The notes beneath the pieces were generated by a model, which saw only the letters and a program-made list of their open reading frames with translations, was not told where the DNA came from and searched no databases. From Hippophae tibetana (Eukaryota > Streptophyta > Magnoliopsida > Rosales > Elaeagnaceae), in contig CM072806.1 in the NCBI GenBank assembly GCA_037013495.1, forward strand, positions 8,300,001 through 8,364,000: a DNA stretch of 64,000 nucleotides, written 5' to 3'. Every line of letters begins with the position of its first letter. The first letter of the stretch is position 1. The position numbers and the translations under genes are program-made. Positions 1 to 13,403 of the stretch are shown piece after piece.

Positions 1-3000
1 TAATACAATTTATTTTAATTTATTTATTAAATAAATTAAATACGATGATAATTTAAAATTAATTTATTAAATTAATATTATAATATTATTTTATTCAAAT
101 TGAATCAATTTATTAAATCAAAATAATAGTTTTTATTGATTTTTTTTAATGGACGATAATATAATTTAATTCGAGATAACTAGAATTTAAAATGACCCTT
201 AACATGATCTATTTATCAAACAATTAATATGATTTATCACCCATAAAATGAAACTTAGTAATTTAATTTTAGATTGAATGAATGGTTTGATTTATTTCGC
301 TCGCAAATTTATTAAGCTTAGAGGTATATAAAATAACAGTTCATTCGTATAATCCATAAAATTTGTTCACATTCAAATAATTGTGAATGATTTTTATTCT
401 ATAGTCAAATGTAATTTAATATAAAATTTCAAAATTCACAAGTTGTAGATCATATTATAGATAGCATTTATAAATTTACCTAATTTTGATCTAATCCATA
501 TATTAAAATATAATATATTTATATTTGTAAGTAAATGTCAAGAGTATTTTTTAATAATTTTACTATACTCTCATTTTTTAACATCTTGAATGAAATTATT
601 TAATTATTTTTCTATTTGTTTCAAAAAAATTAGTCATTTTTTAAAATTATTTGATAATTCTATTGTTTAGTATGTTATAGTTTTCAATTTTCAGTTGTGT
701 GAATTTATAGTTAGAATAATTTTTTATTAAAAATTTAAATAATTATAAAAAACATTGTTTAATTGATTGTTTTTATTTATCCAAACCAATATCACTTAGA
801 ATGTATCAAATTAGATTATATGATTATAATATTTATTACGAATTATAAAATTTATAAAATGTACTAATAAGATTGGATCATAAATTGATTAAAACTGTGA
901 AGCCTTGATGCCATGTACATCCCTAATTATGTTTGACTAATAACAACCCAATCTTATCCAAATATTTTTAGAATCGGACTTATAAACAAATATTTATATT
1001 ACTAGTTAGCTTGAAGAACAAATTAAGTTTAAAATTTATAATATATATATATATATACTTTTAAATATTATATATTATTATTTTATACTTTATTATATCA
1101 TTTAAATTAAGTATTAACTTAAATCAATTCAAATTTAAAAAAAAATCAGCATAAACATATTTGAATATTTTATGCCAAATTTTAACGTTATATTTAATTT
1201 GAAAAGTTGGATCCGACTGGGCTTGAAATATATATGGTATGACAATACCACACTTGAATTGGGTATTTATATTTAATAATAAAATGATAATAATAACATA
1301 TTTAATAATTAAAAATTATAATTTAAAAAATAAAAGCATATATATTATATTAAAATGATTAAAATAATCATAAATCTAATTGGTTTAATATTTATTATTT
1401 AAGATTTACGATTTAAATTTTATCGATCAATAAAAAAATATTATTGATAAATTTATATTTTTTTTCTTGTTTAAAATAAGTTTTCTAATTATTATCATTA
1501 TTAATCTTTATTATATATAATATCTGTATCAGTCTCAAACTCTTGACCATCTCAAACTCTTGACCATCTCAAACTCTTGTACCAATCCGCCTGTTCAAAT
1601 TTACATCACAATAAAGGGGACACCTCAAGCATACTAGATAAGGATTTTAATTTTTATGACATTTATTTTATATATTTTAAAAATAAATAATTTACTCAAA
1701 TAAAATTTTAAGAAAATATTAATTTTAAACAATTATTATGTATTTAGATCAATATTATTACATGAAGATATATTACCACAATATAATTTGTTATTGCAAT
1801 AAAAATAATACATTAATTACTTATTTTGTATTTATAAATAATTACATTTTATTGATATTATTATTAATAAATAATAATTTATATATTATTAACTAATAGA
1901 AAAAGGATGATCGTTTTTATTATATACGGATCAAAAAACCCATACATTTCCTAAATGATTATAAGTATTTGAGTTTTTTAATAATTTTTATTTTTTCTAA
2001 ATTAATTAAAATTATACAAAAATAAATAAATAAACAAAATAAATAAATATTTTAACATTTTTATAGGTGTCTCCCCTTCTATTTTTTATATGTGTTTCCT
2101 TTATTTAAAGTTCAAAACATATATTATTGATATGTTTATTTGATTCAAAATTCATATATGAATATTATAATTTTTTTGACAATTAAATTTTTTATTTTAT
2201 TTCAAAGTTCTAAAAAAAAATCCCAATATCTATTTTACAATATTCAAAATAAAGTTTTCATTCCTCCTCAAATTATTTTAAAAAAAATAACTTTTATTTA
2301 TATATGTATTTATTTAATTTTTATTTAATTATTTATGTTTGTCAAAAATAAAATCATCCTTAAAAAGGAGTTATCCCATACATTATTCTCTTTCTCTTAA
2401 ATTTGAGTTTTAAGTAAACTAATCCGAGTAAAACTTGAATGTAATTTGTGATTGTAAGTATTTTAAATATTGAAGTCTCATAATAATATTAAATTGATCA
2501 TAAAATAAAATATGAATTGTATATAGTATGTATATATGTTCATCTAATTTGTGTATACTCTAAACATAAATGAATGTAACTATGTATAATTTTTTATATA
2601 ATTTACATGTTATTTTAAAATAAATCTAAATATATATAACTTTTATATACTATTTAAATGATGAATGATAATTTAAGTATTAATTTGGAAACAATTTTGC
2701 CTTTTTTAAGTTCTTAACGTCTTTAATTCATCTCATGTTTCTTCTATATTTATGGTAAATCTTTATTTTATTACTTCAATATTTTTTATTATTAGCATAA
2801 TAAATACAAGAAAAAAATTTCAAGAGAAAAAATATAACATTAAAATAGTAAATTTTTATATTTATTTCATATATTTTTATTACTAAAAAAATCTAAAAAA
2901 CAATTTATATTAAACATTATACAAATTAAGTTACAATTATTTAAAATCGTTTAATATTAAATACATTTTAATTTAATTTATTTAATATTGAATGCATTTT

Positions 3001-5501
3001 AATTTGATTCGTTTAATATTATTAATGTAAAATCATCGAGGTTACACAGTAGCTCCAACCAATTTTTTTATAAAAAATTAATTACATATATATATATTAA
3101 CATTAAGTAAATATTTTATTTATAATAATATATTGTGTTTAATTTTTCTATACATATTTTGGTATATCATTATATGTATTTATAATATTTAGTAAATATA
3201 TTAACAAAAATGATATAAATAAATTGTGAGTAAAGTGATTAAACAAAGACAAATACATTTTTATTCACATATTTGATAAATATTAATTAATTTTACACAT
3301 AAAATTATAATATTTTATGTTTATAAAAATATTTATTATGTCACGATGATATAATATAAAAATATTTAAATTTAATTTATGATAATAAAATGTTACTCTC
3401 AAATTTAAACTAAAGCTGTTAAGACTTTGTCGTTCACATAGTCAAAAAAATTCATATTTTGTTTAACTTTAGATTTTAATTTTATTTAATATTATATTAT
3501 TTTATTTTTTATTTTTATTTTATATTTTACTTGAATTTTTTACTATGAAAAATTTAATATTTTTCTTAGTATTTTATTCATTTATATTATACTACAAAAA
3601 AGACTTATTTCACATAAAACCAATGAAACAAGCGTCAACGAATTTGATTTTGTTGGTCTTTCACTTTTTATCCATATGTGTTTTAAATATGCTCTTAATA
3701 TTAAAATTATAAATCATATCTTATTATTTATAGTTTAATATGTTTATTTTATTTTTATTTTTAATACTTATACGTGTATGATATTAATGTTTATTAAATT
3801 ATCATATTTTTATTTATTTTATATAATTTTTATTATAAATTATAATATATAAATTCTATGTAGTAATATGATGTTAAAATTTTATTTTTAATTAAGAAGA
3901 GTTTACTTTCAATCTTAACTTCTTACTTAGATTTACATTATAATATTTTTTTACTCTTAAATATTTAAATTATTTTTTTTATTTTTTATAACAAATTACA
4001 CTTCAATTTCTTAACATATATTTTTAATTATTATTTTAATTAAATTATTATTTTTATGATTATAAATTTTAAAAATATTTTTTTTTATTTTTCAAAAATC
4101 TATAATGAACCGAGTATTTAATCAAATAAAACTTTTTTACTTGCATAAAAATGTTAAGCACTCAAGACCGATATAAAGGAACTATTTGTATATTTGACGT
4201 GAAAGCTTTAAAATCGGGTTTTCAACGATAAAAGTAATATTATTTAAAGTTTGTAAATAAAAAATTAATATTTATATATTTTTATTATTAAAAAAATTAA
4301 TAAACAATTTTATACTTTATTTTTAATTAAACATGATATTTAAATTTTTTAATATTAAATTCTATCTAATTTAATTTTGTTTAATATTTTAGAGAAAGTA
4401 TGTTACGTGACTTATTACAATTTTTCAGTTTCCGGCCATTTTTTAACAGAATGCTAAGAATAGTATTAAATAATACATGAAGTAGTAATAAACATTTAAT
4501 AACATTTTAATAATGATGTAAACTAAACAGTTAAATATAAATTCATGGCTGATTAAATAAGTTAATAATTTAAAAAAATCTCAACTTATCATGGTAGCAA
4601 TTTCATTTAAATAAATATTTTTATTAATTGTATTATTTTTATAATTATAATATTATTATTATAAAAATATATTATTAAAAAAAAATTATTTTTATTTTTT
4701 ATTATTTTAAAAAATATAATAAAAAATAATATTTTTATTTTTTAAATAAAATTATAAATATTTTATTCTTTATTTTTATTTTCTTGAAGTATAACCAGAA
4801 AGTTTATTAGTTATATAGTTAAATTTATTTAAAAATAAACTTAATTGAAATTTAATGAACTGAATTAATTTATAAGTCACTTAAAATAATTTTGAAGTAA
4901 ACAAGTTGAGTCATTTAAACATAAAAGATGTTAGTATTTCAATTATAATTACTAATGTGTGGATAATATAGTATAATGTATTTTTTTTGTACGTATGTTC
5001 ATTCAATTATTATGATTAATGAAAATATACTTTTTAAACACATGATATAAGTTCTTTTAAGTTTTTTAATTATAGTTTTCATAAATTTTAAACATATTAT
5101 TATTGAGATGAATTTATTTAATCTTATAATTTAAAAATATAATTAATTAAATTAAAATATATTTTTTGAATAATATTACACCATTCATATATATTTGGTA
5201 TATAACTCTAAATTCTACTTTTTGAACTAGAGGTTTTTAAATATTTATAATTTTTTTTTTTGAATAAAATTATAAATATTTTATTTTTTATTTTATTTTT
5301 TGAAAATATAGATAAATTTGTTCATTTAAAATTAGATTGTGATAGTTTAATTTATATAAATTTAAATAAATTGAACTTATATAACCTAGGTTAATTAAAT
5401 TCATACATCTCTAAATAGTAATAAATTTAACATCTAAAGCACGTAAAATACCACATAAATAACAAAATAATACTATTTATTACTTATTTTCATTATATAT
5501 A
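1..5501. other. AT-rich intergenic DNA, no gene seen
   Basis: I see no recognisable gene. The stretch is extremely AT-rich, with many short A/T runs. One small simple feature stands out: a 17-bp motif (tctcaaactcttgacca) occurs two and a half times in tandem at 1,533-1,578. The only open frame of note (2,140-2,328) is low-complexity Lys/Ile/Phe-rich translation of AT-rich DNA and resembles nothing known to me. Confidence 0.7.
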
Positions 5502-5810
5502 TGTTGCAGTAACGCAGGTTGACTGTCCTAACATTGTGAAAATTAGAATTTTAACTGTGATATTTATAAAATTATTGAAAATTATATATATATATATATA
5601 TTTACAAAATAATAATATAGTATAATATAGTATAATATAATATAAAATTATTTACGTTGTATTTTAATTTTAAATTTTACTAATTAAAAATTAATATTAA
5701 TAATAAATTTAATAATTTTAATATATTTATACTTAAATAATATATATATATATTAAAATTAAAATTTTATTTTTCACAATTTAAAAAAATAAACGTGCGT
5801 TAATGCGACA
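5502..5810. mobile_element. MITE-like element with terminal inverted repeats
   Basis: The left end reads TGTTGCAGTAACGCAGGTT and the reverse complement of the right end reads TGTCGCATTAACGCACGTT, which is 19 bases with three mismatches. The similarity continues inward for about 50 bases with one gap, sharing attgtgaaaa and aattttaa. The 309-bp interior is TA-rich and non-coding, so this would be a non-autonomous, MITE-sized element. I could not find a clear target-site duplication, so the superfamily is left open. Confidence 0.55.
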
Positions 5811-6215
5811 ATGTTCATCCACCCTGCCTAAGTGTAATCATGTAACTCTAACCAAAATATCATTCCAAGGGTAGAAGATATTTTCGAAGACAAAGGACAC
5901 CCGATAATTGACTACTCCAAAGGCATAATTGTAATTTGAAGGCAACATTCCTTAAAATTATTGCCTGATTTTTATTTTTATTTTGTTTCTTAGGGAAAAA
6001 TTACAAAAAAATTTAATATAATTTATGTTAAATTTGTATATATATTTTAATTTTTATTACAAAAGAAATTTAACTCAAATTAAATTAATAATTTTTATAA
6101 AAACACAAACTTATGTCAAGTAATTAACGTCGAGTAAAGACACAAAAGTGGCAACAAATTTACCAATTTAAACATAGGAGACTTAAGGTTAACAAATGAC
6201 AGATTAACTTGTCGA

Positions 6216-6356
6216 CAATATCAGTACTAGGTTACTGTCATTTCAATCTCATTAGGCTTCATTTTCTCCTTCTAATTTATACATACAATATCAGTACTAG
6301 GTTACTGTCATTTCAATCTCATTAGGGTTCATTTTCTCCTTCTAATTTATACATAC
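6216..6356. repeat. Tandem duplication of a 70-bp unit
   Basis: Two adjacent copies of a 70-bp unit, each beginning with caatatcagtactaggtt, differ by one base (gcttc versus ggttc). The near identity suggests a recent local duplication. The unit is non-coding and lies between the MITE-like element and the LINE remnant. I see nothing else in 5,811-6,560 apart from AT-rich DNA. Confidence 0.9.
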
Positions 6357-6579
6357 CGATGTAATAAGATAAACTATAAATTAGGTGATTATTTCTTATA
6401 TATCATAATATATATTTTAATATATTTTCTTATTATTAAAAAATTTAGAAATGAGAATTCAAAATTAGTTAGAATCATGCACATTGTTAAGCAATAATTA
6501 TATTTATTTTTATATTTAAATATAATTTCATCAATTTAAAACATTATAAACATATTTCTTAATGTCATTAGAGTACCAA

Positions 6580-9420
6580 AAACAAACGCTTATAGCTTAA
6601 GAAATATTTTACAAGCCTATTAGCGATAGTCTTACAAGTCATTGGGACACAACAAAATTAAATATAAAACTTATATCAAAATACTTAATCTCATCCACCA
6701 AGACTTCTTTAATTACAAAATTGTCCTTTCTAATTTATGAGCATTCATCCATCTACATGTCAAGAATGTTGCCAATAATTAAGCACTTAAAGTTGGTTGT
6801 TTAGGTTTATTAAAACTTATTACCATTTTCAAGACACTCCTTTGCTTGATCCTAGAAACAAAACTCATACCCATATCTTCCTTGCCTTCATATACTTTAA
6901 TATCAATGTTAATTTTCACCCACTCATCATAGGATTGTTTTCCATATCTTCAGCACATGCTCACAATCAACCACACACAAGGAATTTCTCAAAAGAGCAT
7001 TTGTTTTATAGAATTATTCACAAAGGAAATTTGTCCACTCAAGGAACATATTAACATATCTACCACCTTTACCATAAAGCTTCTCATTTCTATTACGCCA
7101 AGCATCCCATCACATATAGCAAAAAAATCTCAAGACATTATAAAAGGATGAAAGAAACAAGTAGCAAAATATGTCAATAAAATACTTATTATTAAAATTC
7201 TCATACAAGTTAGAAAAGAAAAAAGTCTCCAAAACTCATGCACATCAAGATAGTTCCACAGTGTATGTAATATAGTGTTATATTTAGAGTTACACAACTT
7301 ACATCAAGAAACACTAACAACTTTTTTTGGTAAAAACCCAACGAGTTGGTAGCACTTCCTTACATGCATTCTAGATCATAAGCTTGATCTTATTAGGAAT
7401 ATTAAGCCCCCATAATTTCTTCCACCACTTACTTTTCCCCAAGGAATTGGATGAAGCTCCAAAGTCATTTCTCATATTAGAACGTTGAAAATACTCAGCT
7501 AGCCAATAGTTATACTTAATAGTATAAGAGCCACTTTGGTTCCCGACCAAAATCAATCTATTAGGATGATGAATGCCACTAAGGAAAATCTGAAGCATAC
7601 CCTTAGCCTCTACTTCAATAAAGCAACTATTAACCAGATACCTTCCGTCCATCATCGTAACAAATAAATGTTTCCACCAAAGCATCAACTGATAGTACAA
7701 GAGATGAAACTACTTTAGAACCCAAACCACTCTACAACTAATAATCTTTATAAATAGCTACACCTTTGTTATTACTAAATTTCCATATAGTACCTTTCCT
7801 TATCAATTATCGTCCCCACAAAATGCTTTTCCACACGAAAGGAGAGTAAGTACACTCAGTTACATCTTAAAAAATATTTCCCTTTCAATACCTTTGTTTC
7901 TAGGGAATCGGGCTTCTAAATAAGCATCCAATAATGTTTTTACAATAAGGCTTGATTAAAGTAGACTAAATTCCAATATTTGAGACCCCTAAGCTCTTAA
8001 GCTTACATAAATTATCCCAAACCACCCAATGCATAGGTCTTTTCTTCAAATTTACTCCCCAAAAGAACCTAGTCATTAATCCATGTAATTCATCACACAT
8101 GGTCATAAGTAATCTAAAGCAAGACATAATGTAAGTTGAAATTGTCTGAATAATTGATTTGATAAGAACCTTTTTACCAACTCTAGAAAGTGTTTTTCTT
8201 CCATAACTTCAGCTTATTCCACCATTTTTTTTTTACTTTGTTGAACTTCATCTTCTTATGTTTACCAATAATAGTAGGAAGTCCTAAGTATCTCTAATAG
8301 AAATTAATCAGAGGGATTCCCAAGACATTTTGTGTCATAGTTTTAGCATTGTCAAAAGTCTCATTGTTGACTTTCCTAAGTTTATTTTTTGACCTAACCA
8401 TTTCATATTGCCATGATGCATCCATACTTACCTTTATAAAGATAAAATTGTTATATGTAAATAATAAACGTAAGACTTCTTTTATTTACATCAATTTCCT
8501 TGAACCAAAGATACAATTATGTTTTCCTTAGAAGTCCTATTAAACCTTTAGCACACATAATAAATAGATAAGGGGAGAGATGATCATGTTACCTCAAACT
8601 CATTTTAATAAAAAAGTCTGCAACATATTATCATTTATCTACATTCTATAAGAGATTGAATCGGTATAATTCATTGTCAAGTTAATGAAACTACTTGCAA
8701 ACCATAGTTTCCTCAAAATAAACTCCAAATAAGAGCATTCAATATAGTGGTAAGCCTTGCACATGTCAAGCTTTGTGGTTGATTTTCTAATTTTTTCTTT
8801 AACACACCCTTTTGTGGAATGAAAAGTTTCAAATGCTACAATCATGTTATCTAAAATCGATCTACCATTTACAAAAGCACTTTGATAGTTAAAAACAACT
8901 TTTGCAAGCACATTGTTTAATCTATTGGTGATGCATTTGGCCACTTTCTTATATATCACATTACATAGGAGAGTTATTCTTGGGAATTAAAATAACGAGA
9001 ATTTGGTTAAGAATCAATAATATATTATTACCATTTTGAGTCCTCAAATAAGTATTAATTATCCCATCACCCACTATATCCCAATATTTTTGACAAAACA
9101 TAACAGGTATACCATCTAATCTTGTGCTTTTATAGGAACTATTTGAAAAAGAGCTTTATGAACATTCTTCTTAATGTAAGGAGCTATTGATGCTCTATTC
9201 ATCTCCTCAAAAACTCTAGGGTTAATAATCCTTAAAAGACATCAAGGACTTGAGAGCCCTCCAAATTAAATAAACCAAAGTAATATTGGAAGAAAATATC
9301 ATTTATTGCTTTAGATTCTTTCACTCAAATTTCTTCATCTTTCATAATAGTAGCAACTTTGTTCTTCTGAAATCGTTGATTGACCTTTTCATGAAAAAAT
9401 ATATATATAAAATACTTGAT
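6580..9420 (-). pseudogene. Decayed LINE-1-type retrotransposon (RT to RNase H)
   Basis: Read on the minus strand, this is the 3' part of a plant non-LTR retrotransposon ORF2. The reverse transcriptase begins near 9,400, at a segment resembling the 'FFH.K...QRRR' region, and continues through a fairly intact stretch at 8,959-8,639 with the typical 'NRL..VL...QSAFV.GR.I.DN' block. The catalytic YADD region (near 8,490) is degenerate, with Tyr-Asn-Asn in place of Tyr-Ala-Asp-Asp. A zf-RVT-type segment with 'WWKKLWGLNIPNKIKLMIW' follows near 7,440-7,365, then a 'W..RNEKLYG' linker near 7,110 and an RNase H-like tail ending near 6,590. Many stops and frameshifts interrupt it and no endonuclease part is left, so it is a dead, 5'-truncated copy. 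Exact ends are approximate. Confidence 0.85.
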
Positions 9421-11104
9421 TACCATTATACAACCATAATTGTCACGATCTTTATCGTCATATAATTTCATCGTATTTTAATAAAGAGTTAACCTCTCTT
9501 TTTAAATTAACTAACTCTCGTAATTTTTAACTTTGACTTCTATCATGATAGATTTCATTTTTCTCAATCTATTAATCTTGTCAATTCCATTAAGATAAAA
9601 TTTCATTACATATATTGAGCTTGTTGATTGTAATAAGAAAATTAACTTATAATTAGATTAAGTTTTATATTAGATGTTAAATTTTATGTTTAAGTTCGAA
9701 TCAATTGAACATTTTTAAATATAGATGAAATATTTTTACTATTATAAAATTCAAAAATGTTATTTATTGTAATTTAATTAGTTTTATTATAAGAATTCAT
9801 TCTAGTAGAAGGAAATTGGTAAAAGTATATATTATACTCTATCCCATGGTGCCTAGCGCTCCGTGCAAAAGGGATGTGGATTTTAGTTTTTGTAATGCCA
9901 CTGTAAAGTGGATGATTCAGGTTACTCTTATTTGTGTTTTTAAGAAGTATATATGGAATTTTTCTATAAAAAAAAAGTGGTTTTAAGAAGTATCCCATAT
10001 AATTTTCTTTTTGCAGTTATGACAGCGTTTTTTATATATATAATATTTGCTTCATATAATCTTGAAGCAATTTTTAGACAACAATATTTTTATAGGATCT
10101 CATAATATAAATAAATTAGTGCTTAGAAATATAGACTGCCTTTTGAAGCTCCACTTCAAAGTATTTTCAAAAACAAAAATGTTTTAATTTGTGTGCCAAT
10201 AAAAGAAGCACTTTTAAAAGTTTTTAACCCCACATTTTAAACACTTTAAAATCTTTTTTTAGAAACAAACTTCCAATGCTTGGAACAAACATTATTTTAT
10301 AAACAGTGCACCCACCTATTTTATTATTTATTTTTTAAAAATTACATTAATTGCTGATTTTTATTAATCTTACCACATTATTATAAATAATATTGTACTC
10401 CTTTAGTTAATAGAAAATACAAACACTTTTGTAATTTTGTCGTCAATTGATTACAAATGCTTTTAAATTTTTCCCCAAATGTGTATCTAATTTATAAAAA
10501 GAAAACATTTATTTAATTATTAATATTTAATGTTATTTAAAAGTTTTATATTTTTATTTTTTCCAATTCTCTAAAGATTTTATTAATAATGAAGTTATAA
10601 TCTCATAAGTCATATATTTAAATTAAAATACTTATTCAAAAGATATTCTAATAATATAAATAATCAAATAAATTAAAAAATAATAAAATACTTTTTTTAT
10701 AATATTAATAGTTAAATAAATATTTATTCATTCATAAAATGAATACTTAAAAGAATATTTCTTTTAGAATAACCTTTTAAATGATGTATCTAAATTCATT
10801 CTTAAAATTTTACTCAAAAATCTATTATAATAACACAAATTCTCTCAAATTATAATCTAAAAATTTAAAACGAATAAAAATAATTATCTAATATATTAAA
10901 TAAGTTTTATCTTATTAAATTTTAATATTAAATGAGATTTAATTAGTTAGATTTCAATTTAAATCACTCATTTTATGAAATATTTTGATATAATTTTTCT
11001 TTTATAAAAATAAATAAATTAGACATAAAAGTATTTTTTAGTAAAAAATTTAAAAATATATTATAAATATTATTTAAAAATATAATAAGAAAAAAAAAAG
11101 CAAT

Positions 11105-11260
11105 GAAAAGGGAGTTGGTGAGAGGAACGTAAATAGCATTAAATGGGGGAGAGAGAAATTAGAGGGTGGTATAAGGGGGCAAAGCACAAAGAGGGTGGTA
11201 TAAGGGGGCAAGAAAGCGGCATTTTAAGAGGTTTTGCCGGGTAATCAACCGGACATCTAA
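11105..11260. repeat. G-rich island with a 29-bp-spaced direct repeat
   Basis: The 22-base string beginning agagggtggtataaggggg occurs at 11,161-11,182 and again at 11,190-11,211, inside a purine-rich stretch that contrasts sharply with its AT-rich surroundings. Several GGG and GGGGG runs lie on the plus strand. No coding signal is visible. It may be the end of an unrecognised transposon or a former regulatory segment. Confidence 0.7.
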
Positions 11261-13366
11261 CCTCCTCATTACGCTTTTTTTATTTTCCATCATATCTTTT
11301 TGTTCAAACTAGATATTTATTTTCATCATTACCCTTCCTCTTTCTTTCTATCTCTTCTTTCATTATTACTATTATTATTATTATTTTGACATATCTTTCA
11401 TTCGTTTTTTATTATTAATAAAATATTAACAGAAATGTAATCATATGGGAGACTCATAGTAATTAAGAAATTGATATTTGTGTACCAAAAAACAATAGTA
11501 TTAAAATAATTTATAATTTTATTTATAAATTAAATTTATTTTCTATCATTAGTAAAAATTGCCCATACAAGATCAACTTTTTTCTAAGATACGTTAAAAT
11601 TTATTTTTTATTAAATAAATAAAATATTATAAGATAAAATTTAAATATGAATATAACTAAAAGTTATTATTATTATTTTAATAAAATTAATACTAAATTT
11701 ATAATGATAAGGTGACAACCATTTAATCATTATTATAAAAGGATAAAGTTTACAATTGATATTTTTTTAAGATTAAAAAGATATTGATATTAGAATAATT
11801 AAATATTTTATTATATAATTTAATATTTTAAGATTTATTATTCTAGCAAAATATGATTTTGTAGCAGACTACTCACCAATGATATATATAATAATAATAA
11901 TAATAATAATTTTAGTATTGTTATAAAAAAATATAAATAATTACTTTATCTTCTTTATTATTAATTATATCTTAGTTTTATTATTATTAAATAAAATTAC
12001 TATTAATAAATTAATTTTTTTTAAAATAATAATTTAAAAAATAGTCAAAATAATTACTGTTCTTAAAATAAAATATATATTTGTAAGAACAAACTTTTTA
12101 AAAGTATATAATTTACTCTAATAACAATATTTGTTGCCGTAAAATTCCAAATGTACGTTAAGAAGTAATAATAGTCTGCTTCTGGTATCAGTACTCAGTA
12201 GCATGATGAACTGCCATTGATCCTTATCACGCTTGGGAACACAACTACTCGATAAAAGTTTCATGCCACGTCCCTATTTAAGTAACGGAAACCAAAAATT
12301 TTATAATTATTTAATTTAAATATTTTAATCTCATGATTATTAAATTAAATATTAAATATCTTTTAATTTTTTAAAATAAAGCATTATAAAATTTTAATTT
12401 TTTTATAAATTATATGCAAGACTAATATAATTATTTAAAAAAATTATAAGATTTTTAATATTTAATTTAATGATTATATGAGTTCTAATTTTTTTTTTCT
12501 TTTTTAACTCTAATTCATTACATTTAATTATAATTAATAATACATATATTAACCGATTTTATAAGTTTAAGATTATTTATCTAAATTATTATTATATATA
12601 TATATAATCATTTATTTTGAAAATAATGAATGTATTTTAAATTTGACATGCTTAGTAAATAATATGGTATAATATTAATGATAAATATAATTAAATACAT
12701 CAAATTATATTAAGTAAATAATTATCAAATCAAATAATACGATCATATATTAATGATATAATAATATTCTTTAAAATAAATGCAAATTTAATTAATTGAG
12801 CGTGATGTTTATTATTATTATTAAATATAATTATCTTATAAAAATTATTAAAAATAATAATTTGAGTAAGATTAACATGATTAATTATTTTTTAAAATAT
12901 TTTAAAATTAAAAGTTTATAATTACAAAATAATATGTATTTAATATATATATATTTATTATTAAAAAGAAACTATTTTATTATTTTATTTTTTAAATTAA
13001 ATTATAATTATTTAAATTATTCAGCGTATTATTTTTATATTATAAATTTTAAAACATTTTATTTTAAATAATTTTCCATGTTTTTTCCCGGCATCTTTAT
13101 AACTTTCTTGCCTGATTCTTCCCCTTATTTACCATATCAACAGAAATGTAGGCCCATTTACTGAGTCCTTCAAAAATAAAATTACAACCTTTTTCAAGCT
13201 ATTTTCTTTATTTCTTAAAAGTGGAAAGGCCCAATTCGGATATAGCCCATTTACCATATCAGCAGCAATTTAGGCCTAGTGGTAAGAGCTTCGGCCAATT
13301 CAGAGTGCATCAAACAAAACCGCTAAGTACATACTTCGCTTGATTTATTGTTTTAGAGGTATGAAC

Positions 13367-13370
<4 letters not shown>

Positions 13371-13399
<29 letters not shown>
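13371..13399. repeat. (AT)14 microsatellite
   Basis: Perfect AT tract of 29 bases; a similar (AT)13 lies at 24,331-24,356. Confidence 0.95.

Positions 13400-13403
<4 letters not shown>

Noticed and set aside
9990-10320. Possible hAT-type MITE with cagcg / cagtgc-like ends
   Set aside because: The ends match only over a few bases and no 8-bp target duplication was found.
13270-13310. A tRNA-like A-box string 'cctagtggtaagagc'
   Set aside because: No B box, anticodon arm or acceptor pairing can be built around it.
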